Assembly (NCBI GenBank): GCA_023846275.1
Contig: CM043872.1
Span: 25,467,670-25,531,669, forward strand
From: Vanilla planifolia
Lineage: Eukaryota; Streptophyta; Magnoliopsida; Asparagales; Orchidaceae
Direction of reading: 5' to 3'
DNA length: 64,000 bases
A program made the translations under genes and the position numbers. The notes under the pieces are model-generated. The model did not search any database, was not told the origin of the DNA, and saw only the letters and a list, made by a program, of their open reading frames with translations. Positions 49,341-61,100 of this stretch are shown here, piece after piece; positions within the stretch are counted from its first letter, which is position 1; the number at the start of each line of letters is the position of its first letter.

Positions 49341-51110
49341 ATAGTAAACACCCAATGTCTTTAAGTGTGGTAGGTTATTCTTTTCTCTCTTATTTATTTA
49401 TTTATTTAAATTCTACTTGTTTAAGATCTCATCACACCATATCATTTCATTTGTATCACATTAAATCATATTGACCTCTACCCATGGACATATCATATTT
49501 TTTTTACTTGTGCAATGGCTTGCAATGCAGACTCTGCTAATGTAACAACTAGTAGTGACAGTAAAGCTTAGCTCGCTCCATAGCCCGTAGTGACAACTGA
49601 GCATGAGTTTTGATATAAGTGGTAGCATATCGTATTATATCATTCATTTCATTATACCTTTCATTTCTATTTGTTCACAACTAGTAGCAACATTTGAGAT
49701 TAGCTTGTACAATAATCTGTAGTGACAATTGGGTTGACTGTTAGGGATAATATCATTGAAAAAAATAACTTTATTTCATATCACTTGTCACATTAGTACC
49801 ATTATTGATTTAACACAAGTCTCTTATAGTTTAACTTATTTCACTAGTTGATATCATAATACCATGCACTTATTATCATAAACTATTATTAAGGTCATGT
49901 AATATGTTTTTTTCATTTTCATTTTTCATTTTATTTCTTTTATCCTCTATTAGATCATGTTTTAATATATTTATTCTAATCCAATTCATTATTTATATGC
50001 ACATGACTCAAATTCATAGCATATAGAAAATGATGCTAAATCATGCTATATTTTTAAAGATATATGTTCATAAAAAAAATATGTTATGTAATCATGTTGA
50101 TAATTATATATATTTTTTGAAGATAAATAGTAATAATGTACTTGTTTCACAGTTATTTTAGTTCATCTATGATTTTTTGTGACTATTCTTTCTCTAATTT
50201 TATTTCTTTGATTTCAATTAAGAATTATACACCTAAATTCTAAAACAATTGCTAATCCATTGCATACTTAGCCTATAAAACTAATTACAATTTAGTTTTA
50301 ATTAACTTAGAATTAAACATTTTTTTCTCTCATTTAAATGCACTTCTTTTGATGAAATCAATTGATTTCTTTATTTCTTGGGTTATCCTTTTTGTTAATT
50401 TCACAATTTAGTCAACAATTTTCTCTCTCCTTGAAAATCCCAAAAGCTCTCATTTTCTCCAACTGCTAGCTAACCTTTAGGGATTCAAGAAAAATTAGTA
50501 TACAAGCCTTATAAAACAACTTCAAAATACAACAAAAATCTTTATCAAATAGTTTCTCACTGCTACAAACTCTGATCCAGAAAAACGCTTTTGCACTTTC
50601 GGATCCAACACAAAATCCACAAAAAATCCTATCAATCATTTTGTCCCGAGGCCATGAAGTAATTTCTCGCATGAAATTAAAGGGAAACACAGCTTTCCCC
50701 ACTTTTACCTTGAGCTAGGGTTTCCAAAACCCCTTTTACCGGTGTCCCCTAGGAATAAAAGAAATTGTAGCCGGCTTGGGTTCATGCTTGGTAAGTGAAA
50801 AAGGAAATTGGGGGTTTTAATATTAGTATTTAATTACTGGTACTTAATAATCTCCATAATTTCAAAAATTTTCAAAAAGTTCAAATGAACTCTGATTATA
50901 ACGAAACAAATATTGATAAACTTGACTTGATAACATCTATCTAATAGTATACTTAATTTCCATATTTGGTATACTTGATAAATTAACATATTTTATGAGA
51001 TAAAATTTAAAGTCTATTATTTTATTTTATTTTATTTATAATTAAAAATTTAAGTTTCATTAATCAAATATTAATATTACAATCTTAAATACTTAACCAC
51101 TGTAGTGTTT
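49341..51110. other. AT-rich DNA after the gypsy remnants
   Basis: No coding region. Phrases such as aactagtagYgacagt, cgtagtgacaactg and ctgtagtgacaattg recur at about 49545-49735. Bases 50400-50800 are less AT-rich and could be part of an LTR, but no partner copy was found. Confidence 0.4.
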
Positions 51111-51360
51111 AAAGTTTTCTTTTCGATTTGTCTCCTAGTTCAATGAAATGTTTGGAGCAGGGGTTTAGTATATCATCTTGTATGGTTATTATTCCTCAGA
51201 AAGCATTGGGTCGATCTAATGTTGCTATCTCTACGTCAGGTCTATGCTGCAGCTTGCTCTGCTAACTTCGGCTAATGTTTTTGATGAAACTGTAGTGGCA
51301 TCTTTAAGCAAATTGGAAAATATTTTTCTGATGGCCTTTTTGATGGATAAATCTCTTTCA
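51111..51360 (+). other. Possible unassigned exon or gene fragment
   Basis: A short stretch has a plausible acceptor (gtctcctag, about 51129-51137), protein-like composition, and an open run reading LQLALLTSANVFDETVVASLSKLENIF at about 51249-51330. I do not recognise it and no neighbouring exons could be joined. Confidence 0.2.
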
Positions 51361-54220
51361 TGTTGATGAAGATTTTTTAAAGTTGTTATAGAATTGTGAC
51401 TGGATTTAAAGATTGCTTAACTTCTAGAAGTACATGCTTATGCAAGTGCTTCTTTAGATAATTAAAAGCATTTATTTGTTTGCATTCATATTTTAATCTA
51501 CTTTTGGAATACATTTGTTTTGTTATAATTGAGGAAGAAATAACACTTTCACTTCTGGAAATCAAACTTAAGAAATCATTTCTCATAGTTTTTTTTAGTT
51601 GTTTCTTGAGGGAAGTCTCATAATATGTTTAGTTGATTATAAACTGGAAGTAAAAGCGATAAAATATAAGTGGCAATGACAACCATGCAGATAATGCAAT
51701 TATCTTGTGATAAATCAAAAACTGAAGTGGTTAGTTTCCTACCATATTTCCTAATTCACAATGACGTATAGCAATGCAGACGAACCCTGACAAGCATTAT
51801 CTTTTGCCCTGTCTGGTGGTGTAATCTACATTTCAAAAGTGACGGTTTGGCAGTGATTGGTTGATTCAATTCATATCTGTGATGTAAAATGGCACTGGTG
51901 TTTCAGTTTGCTTATTTTATGGAGATGGTTTTTTTATTCTTTATCGATGATTACTTGTACTGGTGCATATAGAAAAGTAATTGCTGATTTGCTATCTTAT
52001 CATTTTTTTTCTCACTTCCTTGTCAATGCTCTGAGTGTTAACCTCTTTCCCCAGCATTTTTGAGAAAGGATTCTGAGCTATCCTAGCAGACAATTTTTTT
52101 CACTGTTAATATAAACGGCTACAATATGCTAAACAAAAATTAACTTCAGTGCTAAAAATGAAATACCAATTTTCAGTTATCAGGTTAATTATTTGATCCT
52201 TCTTTAGTTATTTTATGTTTTCATCAGAATTGCATGTTCTTATTCTACCAGCAATTATGTTAAAATATACATTTTATTGAAGTCTGAGCTTTATGTCCTA
52301 TTTTGCTTCTGTTAATGGAATTTAGTACCCATGTCTCAAACGTTCTTTTAGCTCTTTGGACATGGATTTGGGAACTTGCTAGGTTGTTGTATTCACTACT
52401 AATTTGTAGTCCATTTTTAGGTTGCGGCCAGTTGCCTGAATAATCTGTCATCTTATGTACAATGCAATTGCTATAAGAATGAGCTCTTCACCCTAATGAT
52501 GAGGAATTAATGGGGAAGCCTTGGGTAGGTAGTTTTTAGAAAGAACTTGAGCTGTAAAATGGAATGTATTTAAGCCTTTTGGTGTTGCTAGATACTAATT
52601 GGTAGTATTCAAACCTTCTACATCAGTTGTACATCACATGCTTAATAATATTTTTAAATGATAAGATGAAGTAAAACAATGTAGGTTCAAAGCATATGCT
52701 CGTTGCTTCAAGCGATAGACTACTTCGGCCTTTGGGAACATGTTTTTTTAGGCCCTTGACCTAGTACTTATATATCAACATCTTGACTTATCTATGTTTA
52801 CCAATATTTTTGCCCCAAGTCTCTCTCGTCTTTGGAGTATGCTATGCCATAAACTAGTGTTAAAAGACATACATATTCACAAATGATGAGATAAAAGGAA
52901 CTCCTGTAGTTAGATCTCGACCAAGTAATATAATAAATTTCAAAGCTATTATACAATAACATAAGTTATAATAGTACTATTTTGCATCACTCTCAAGGTC
53001 AAATGCCAAAGGCTTCTAAGAACCTGAGTTCTATGATTATTTGCATCATAAACTGTGATGCAGATAGATAATGAATATAATATGCTCAATAGACAAACTA
53101 TTAGTTACAAACAGATAAAGTTATATGAATATGTAGTATGTAACAGATAAATAATAAGAATAATAATAAAAATACATAACATTTAAAAAAAATATATAAA
53201 TATATTAAATCACTGCATATATACTTGTATGTATCATGCTTATACATTTTTATATTTGTATTATTTTTATCTTTTTCATTATTTTTTTATTGAAATCTTA
53301 TTTTTCATATATAATCACTATTCTTGTTTCACAGGATCTCATAATATATCTCTCTTATATCAATTTTATCACAAAGCTTTAATCAACAACTGGTTAGACC
53401 ATCGAAACTTCTCGTTTATTACTAGTTTGTACCAAAGTATTATTGGAAACATGTTTATGCTTATGGTTGTCTAACATCAAAGTGCTTATTATAATAGGAA
53501 TGAGATCAGGTGTCAGCTTCATTGTGAGACCTCCACCTAATATTGTTTTATTGATGTAGTAGTGATAGTGGGGTCTCTATTTATCGTAGTCCTAAATTAA
53601 AGTGCTAATAATAATACGAGTGATCTCATTATATTGGGTAGTCGTAAGATAAGATTTTGGAGAAAATCTTATCATCTTTTTATTTGCATATTTCTCATGA
53701 TCTTATAAATAATCAAACTTATTCAATTATTAATTCTCTTTCAATTATTTTTTTTTCATTATATTCATTTTTTATATTATTTTTTTGATACTCATAACAT
53801 ATATATATTATATATATAGCTCATGTTAGCATGTTATTTTATAGATCAGATTATATGCATAATCAATTGTTCTTATATAATTTGTTTATATTATGTCACA
53901 TCACATTCTGTAGTAGAATCTCAGGATAATTAATTATTAACTTATGTTATAATTATCTTAGTTTATCTATCTGATGGTTTTGAAATATTTTTCTATGACT
54001 TTTTCATTTTTTCTTATTATTGTTATTTATTATTTACATAATATTCATTACAATTATCAAACTGGTTTATTTTTTAGTCTCAAGATTTTTAGAGTTCTTA
54101 AGTTTTATTTAAAATTTTTATTTATTTTATCATTTCTTAAAATAACATACTTTTGTTTAGCAGAAGTATTCATAAATATAGTTGCAGAAGGCCTCAAAAT
54201 CTTTTTAAAATTTTGGCACT
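51361..54220. other. Intergenic or intronic DNA without recognised features
   Basis: AT-rich. Several open frames of 60-104 codons (for example 53974-54288) are rich in Phe, Leu and Ile, as expected from composition. No RNA gene or transposon domain was recognised. Confidence 0.4.
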
Positions 54221-54225
54221 TTTTC

Positions 54226-55390
54226 TTAATGTATTGTATATTCACCATAATGTACAGTACATTATTCGTTTTAGAATTGTGCGCTTAGCAATGGATGGGT
54301 CATTCAAAATTTTTTGTACCTCTTGAAATCTTAACGTATGGTATGTTGGCCTTAATGTATTATATGTTATATTCAACACATCAATGCTAAATAACCAGAT
54401 GCATTGTTTGTTTCCCTTAGCATCCTGTTCTATGAATTAGATGTATGATACATTAGAAAATGATGCATCATCTATTTTTCTTGAGAATTCAGTTACTTGT
54501 AACTACTCTTTCCAAGGCCCAAACATACAATACGTTCCAAAAATAATGTGTCTTCCATTTTCTTTGAGAAATGGTAAGTCCTGAACACAATACTTAGCAT
54601 GCGATCTTTGGACTCTATGTGTATATGTGTGACATAATGTATGGTATGTCAGTCCACGAGTATAATACGTGAGCATGGATGGAAAATTGCAACTTAACTA
54701 AATTTGATAAAAATCCCATCCAATCTAAGTTGAACTCTCGAGCAGCCTCAAATACGACTCACAAGCATCCCAAAGAAAGGAAAAATCAATTAAAAGCATT
54801 CCCTTACTCATTCTTGGCATTAATTGAGATCAAACTTTTTCACAATCTTGAGTGTACAGTATGTTGGGCTTGATGTATGATATGTAGGTCTCACTGTACC
54901 TTGAACCAAATTGGTTTACTGTTCACAACATTTTCCCTTTCACTCTCAAACCGGACTTACGGTACATTGGATTTTCCATGTACCATATGTTTTCTTCAGA
55001 AAAACAAGGTTTGTTGTTGTTACTCCCTTAGCCTATGCGTACATCTAAAAGACCTTGCATACCTTTTGTTAGCCTAATGTACGATATTTTGATTATTGGT
55101 GTACCTTTTGTTATTCTCTAAAAATGGTTGGTCTTTTATTGAACGTTGTGTGTATCGTCTGTGGCGACCTAATGTATAGTACATTTTCCTTCTAGGTGCA
55201 ATACACAAGTGATGAATGACAAGTTGCAAATGCTCCCATTCTTACCCAATTCCAAGCCAACTTAAGAAACCAACTTCAATTAAGGTACAACTCAAGGGCA
55301 AGCTAAAGAAGGAAAATCACAACTAAAATCATGTCTTTGCTAACTCTTTGTACTGATTAAATTTTAAACTTTTCCCAATCTATCTCCCTA
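54226..55390 (+). repeat. Degenerate ~105-bp array of taatgtaYRRtaYatt words
   Basis: Variants of taatgtatggtatgt / gtacagtacatt recur at about 54228, 54248, 54332, 54353, 54441, 54522, 54635, 54853, 54957, 55075 and 55170. The spacings cluster near 95-118 bases or twice that. In addition the block 54660-54853 is loosely repeated at 55200-55382 (aagaaaggaaaaatca...; cacaatcttg / cccaatctat). This suggests an old higher-order tandem structure, perhaps part of an LTR. Confidence 0.6.
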
Positions 55391-58071
55391 ACAACTACTC
55401 CCAGACTAAGCTTGTGTCTACTGTAGCCCTTTCTCAGGATTTCTCCTTAACACAAAATCTCTTTTCTTCCTCTCCTGGGCTCTCAGTCTGCTTCTTGAAG
55501 CTTTTTCTCTGAGAAATCCACTTGAGCTATGTGAGGGATTTATATGAGATTGTTTGTATCTGTATCTTTTATAATTTGATAGTAAAGTTTTTTTCTCACT
55601 CTCGATTTGAGTTGTATCGTTGATATTTTTATTGCATATTCTAGTGTTTCGGTATTTTGAGATTTAAGATGTATTATTGGTTGGCTAGATTGGGCATGAC
55701 ACAAAAGTAAAAGATCCAGGATCACTCACTAAAGTTTACTCAAGATGTAACCTAACAGACCAATGTTGAATAACAATAATTTGAAAGCATCCCATGAGCC
55801 CCCCTTCCATTGTAGATTTTGAAGTTCTTATACAACTTATGACATTAATTAAATATTAAAATTATTTACATTTAATAAAATAATTAATCACTAATGCATT
55901 GACTTCAAGTAAAGTTTCTCTCAGATGCCACCAACTGGCTCACACCTCTAGAACTTTACTTCAGTATTACATAAAATGATGGTGCATCATTCCTCTTGAT
56001 TGTTTAAAAGTTTGTTTTTTGCTGGAAAATATATTCCTATGGGCTTCTATCATTCTCCTTATGATGAGTATATGGTGGTGAAAATTTTACTTGTCTTTAT
56101 GAATTTTATTTTATCCATTGTCATGCTCAATGATCTTTTTCACGTTTTGCATCAACAATCCGTGTGATCTAATATGTTAAGCTAATGTTTGCTTGTAGAA
56201 GCTTTGGAAAGGCAAACTTTATGCTATCCATTTAAACAATGGAACAGTAGATTCATAGAGAATATAGCCTTTGTTTAACAACCTTTGGTAAGTACAATAT
56301 GAAGTTTTTCAACTGAGCCAGACTCAATCCATCTCTGTTGAATTTTTTTCAACATTTTTTCAAACCTGAACTCATTTGAAATCGACTGTTGCGACACAAT
56401 TGTTAATACTTGTGGGAAGCTTTACTATTGTACTACAATATTCAAATGCTTTGCTTCTTTCCCCTCTTATTGCAGGGTTTTGTGATTTTTTGCTTCCAAG
56501 TGACACCTGGATATTACAAGAGATCTATGTCAAAGGGTATTGTTTAAGGAAAACCTAAGCTCCAGGATATCAATCGAAAACTAGGTGGATTGATGGTCTT
56601 GAACTCCAACAGGTTCAAGGCAATCTTATTGGCTTCACAACGACCAACAAAAAGCTGTTTCAAAGAATAATTGTCTTTTTAGTTGTTTTATCTCAATTTA
56701 AGTGGGTTTGTTTATTTCTCGAAGATTTTTTCTTTTTAGTTACTCATCTTAATATTATTTTAACTCAACAAACTTGTCAATAGGATTCTCATAGGAATTA
56801 AATAAATTTTATCTTAAAAATATATCTTAAAATCTTAAGATCATGATATCTGATATAGAATTTTTGCACATGAGTTGTTCTTTATTTAATGATTCTTTTC
56901 AATGATAATAAACTAAACTAAATTCACACGAGTTGTACTCTTTATTCAGTATTTGTTTTCTTTATTGTTAGAACTAAACTAAATAGAACCCAAGTCATTT
57001 GTTTCAATAATACTTTGTTTTCATTTTTTTGTTATATACATTGATGAATAACTGCAACCTTGAATGCTGTAGTATTCTACTTGTGCTACAAAGCAATCTT
57101 TGTTGACCTTTTCACGGTGCAATCTTCAAAGATTCACTTCTATTGGAATGAATTGCATAGGTCTTCAAGGGAAGATTCGTCTTCACCGCGAGGCCAGTCC
57201 TTTGTGCAGAGGAATCAAGTATAGTTTTACATATAGTTTTCTTTTTGAAAACCTTGTTTTAATTCTAAGAGGATGATTGTTTAAATTCTGTTTGTATGAT
57301 AATGCATTTTAAATCATCTTCATTTAAATTTGAGTTACTAAATATTGTTTTTTTTATAATAAAATTAATCAATAATAGTATTTTAAAAAATATTATTAAA
57401 CTTACTGTTTTGCATTTCTAGGTATACTTTATATGATTATATTGTTACACTAAATATTTTCTGAAGCACATTATGGTGTATGTTTTTATTAGCAAGAAGA
57501 GCAAGCTTCGACTTATTAACATGTGGTTTTTTAATTCTTATGTAGGTTGCCTGCGATGAGCATAGAGAAACTATCCCATAGGAACGGAGTGAACAACAAA
57601 AGGCAGGAAATGGTACCAATCTTAAAGCCTACTATGATAAAAAAAAAAAAAACCAAAAAATAATTTTAAATGAAATATTTTATATTTCATAAAAATATGA
57701 AAATTGATAAGCTTTTAAAATGATCTTGACATCAGGTAGATATTACAGTAAGTTTTACAAATTTGAAATAAGACTCTTAATATATCTACATGAAACTAAG
57801 TGTTCCATAAATTAAATGAAAAAAAAAATTTGATGTTTTTTTTTTTTTTTTTTTTTCACATATAACAAGCTTTTCAAAAGTACCTTTTCAGACTGCAGCT
57901 GTGCAAACAATCAAGAAGAACTTCCTTTTTGCAAAGTTAGAATAAGATAGAAAAAAAAAGAAACATGATGGGTTTTGTAGTTTGTATGTTGCAAGACACA
58001 CAAAGAATGTCGTACCTTTCTTGTAATGACAAACCTAGCATTCATTCTATAAGCAGCAAAGGCGAAGTAAC
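55391..58071. other. Intergenic DNA and cyclin T 3' flank
   Basis: No gene could be established. Two short stretches look exon-like on the plus strand, near 57105-57220 and 57545-57612, but carry stops and join to nothing. The cyclin T 3' UTR should occupy the last few hundred bases; its end is not visible. Confidence 0.4.
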
Positions 58072-58103
58072 TTACAACAGCTCCATAAGTTGTTGAATCA
58101 CAT
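58072..58103 (-). CDS. CYCT1: Cyclin T exon 6
   Basis: 32 bases after aatgcag encode [10 protein letters not shown] and TAA. The stop overlaps a perfect donor consensus (TT|gtaagt), so a longer spliced isoform is possible. Confidence 0.78.
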
Positions 58104-61100
58104 CTGCATTATCAATTTTACAAGAATAATTAATCATAAAAAAAATCATTAATAAATAATAAACAGCATGATATCCAAAAGACAAGTCCCTTGCCTTCAA
58201 GAATTGGTTCGGTTGTCCGGAATTCTTGCCATAGATGATGATAAAACATGAGATCAAAATTTAAGAACTTGGCTGCAAGACAAGCAGCACCAGCAGCAAT
58301 GTGATGAGGCTTAAACTGGAGCCAAAGTGAACTCCTAAGCCTGCCAAGAAATTGAGAGAAATCAAAAATTGCAAACGAAGAAGAACCATATACTTAACAT
58401 GAGCATCATCAACAAACTATGGATGTTAATTGTCGAACATTTGTTCAATCAAACAAGGACATCAAATATCTGTCACAATAAAAAAAATAAAAAAAAAAAA
58501 ATAAAAGGTGTACAAGCTTAACAAGAACACTATCAGGATAGGAGAACTATAAAACATGGTAATAAAGAACAAACGTCACCATTTTTCTTACCAACAATCT
58601 TAAGCAGCTTTCAAGATGGACTATCCAAGAATCTTCTGAAAGCAGGCATAGTTATGCCCATTACAGCATATGTATAAGGCCTTTGGTATTCTACGCTCCA
58701 GGAATTTCACCAGGCACAAGATTCATCAAAGCAAATCAATCAAGAAAACATACATGTGCAGCTCCAACCTATCCACGTGCTACTTGACAACTATTCATTG
58801 TACATTGCAGTAACATCTGTAGGCTTTGATGAACTATTAATGAATGCTCAAAAATAAAGCCATCTCAAACTTTATTTGTACAAGAAGCATAAATCTAGAA
58901 CAACATATGCTGGAAAATATTTAATTAACTGATCTGTCATGTGCATGATAACAACAATACAACTTTAAATGTCAAGTGACTACACAAAAAACTTATTTGT
59001 AAAGCAAAAAAAAATAAAAAATAAAAAAAAGTAAGACGGATAAAAATTAAATAACAAAAACCAAAACAGAAGAGCTGTACTTGAAAATATGTAAGAAGTA
59101 GAAGTGCAAAGAAAACCGGTTTAAAAAACTTTCTCAAAACTTCATATAAAGGTAAAATGCAGACACAAAAATACTTGTTAATTAAGACTCATACCATTAA
59201 AAAGGATGGATAACCTTATTGATCAGAGATGAACAATGGGAATATCATTGAACAGTTGATTGTGCATCTAAGCGTATGAATGAGGAAAAGCATGTGAAAA
59301 GGTGCATGCATAAGCATACACTCGTATGGTTTTGAGCTGCAACAATAGGGGATGGAGTCGAAACATGAAGTGCTCAATTGTATGCTAAAAAATGAAACAA
59401 AGAAATGGGAAGGTAGGCCAAGGCACAGAGAGTAAGATAGAAAGAAACAGAGAGAGCGAGAGAGAGCGATTCAATAATCGTACCGAGATGACAGACCATT
59501 AACTTAGAAACCAGGATTACATACTAATTACACCCATGCATCAGATCACCGGATAACATCAACGATACCATACTGCAACAGTCAAAAGCATGATTGGAAA
59601 GAGGGCTTAGTTGAAAATTTTCAAGACTGAAATATATAGAAGAAAGTAGTAAGATATTTATCAGATGTAACAACAAATGATTTATATTTGGATGGGATTT
59701 ACCATAAAAGATGAAGCTAACAAGTTATTGGTACACATGCAAAGATAAAAAAAAGTTAAATTAAATTTAATAAATCATATTTAATTAGATTGCAATATGG
59801 ATAGTGATACTTAAATCAGATAAATTTTATATCCATAGATATAATTATTGTAGATTCCTTCTGTATTCAAATAAAATGGTCAATATGCCATATCAAAATA
59901 CCAAAAGTTAACATATTATTAATAACCAATAATCATTTGCCTGTCAACAAGTATAAACTTTTGACAGGCAACTACATTTATTGGCATTGATAAATTGAAC
60001 CATAAAAATCACATATAAAACAAAACCCAAAACAAACGTAAGACCTACATTAATCAAAGGGCTGACGGATAAGTTGGGTGTAACATAAAACCTTCAGTAT
60101 GTTATACTCATTTATTTACATACATAGAATGTTGATAGTTTGAAATAGAAAATTTTTGTAGCCTATATGGATAGGAAGCATCTAAAACTTTTGGGAGCAG
60201 CAAAATGCTGGACATTTCAATGAAAGAGGATGAAATAGGTTGATGCAGCTCATCAGTATGGGGCCAAGATGTGGTAAGACACTAACAAATGTCTATTTGG
60301 TTTATGCAAGAACCTTGGAAGGCCAATTGTGCAGCACAACCATAATGCTTAAATTTGGTTAAGCACACCGAACTAAACTGTTCACGTTCCTATGTGAACT
60401 GGTGTGCATTACATAGACTTCTAATAACCTCCAGTTGGTCAAGTGGTTATGGAGATTAAACAAAATCATTAAAATTGATAAATAATCAATTTTACATTAA
60501 CTCAAATAAAAACTGCTAGTTGAACAACTTCGGATGCATAAAATATGCTTTTGACAGTCAGCATACATATCCTCCAGCTAAGAATATCACACAGTTGAGC
60601 ACATTAGTCTCGTGAAGGAAGATCCTGCAATTTATACCATACCAATCAATCAATATGCGAAGCAACAAAATGCAAAAGCAAGTACAAAGGTTCAACAAGA
60701 TAGCATAGCATAGGAAATAAACAAAAGATCCACACAAAAAAACTTACGACCAAACATATAACAGCGGGAAAACGCACAAGGCATACAAGATAAATGCCAT
60801 GCATGAAGTCTTAAAAGCAACCTATGAAACAGTAAACATGAACGACTCCATAAAATTGCTTAAGACGTAGAAGAAGTCAAATCACATTACTTAAAATGGA
60901 AGTTTCTCATTTGTTGGGAAAGGAGGGATAGATAATCAAGGAAAACTGCTAAAAGAAAAAAAAAATGGAACAAAGATCATTACCATATATACAAGTTTGC
61001 AGTGACACCAACCTACTGCACTAGATGATGTTCCAAATAATTGGACTCATTATACACAACATGCATGCAAAGACCCAAAACATTAATCTGTGCGATTGGC

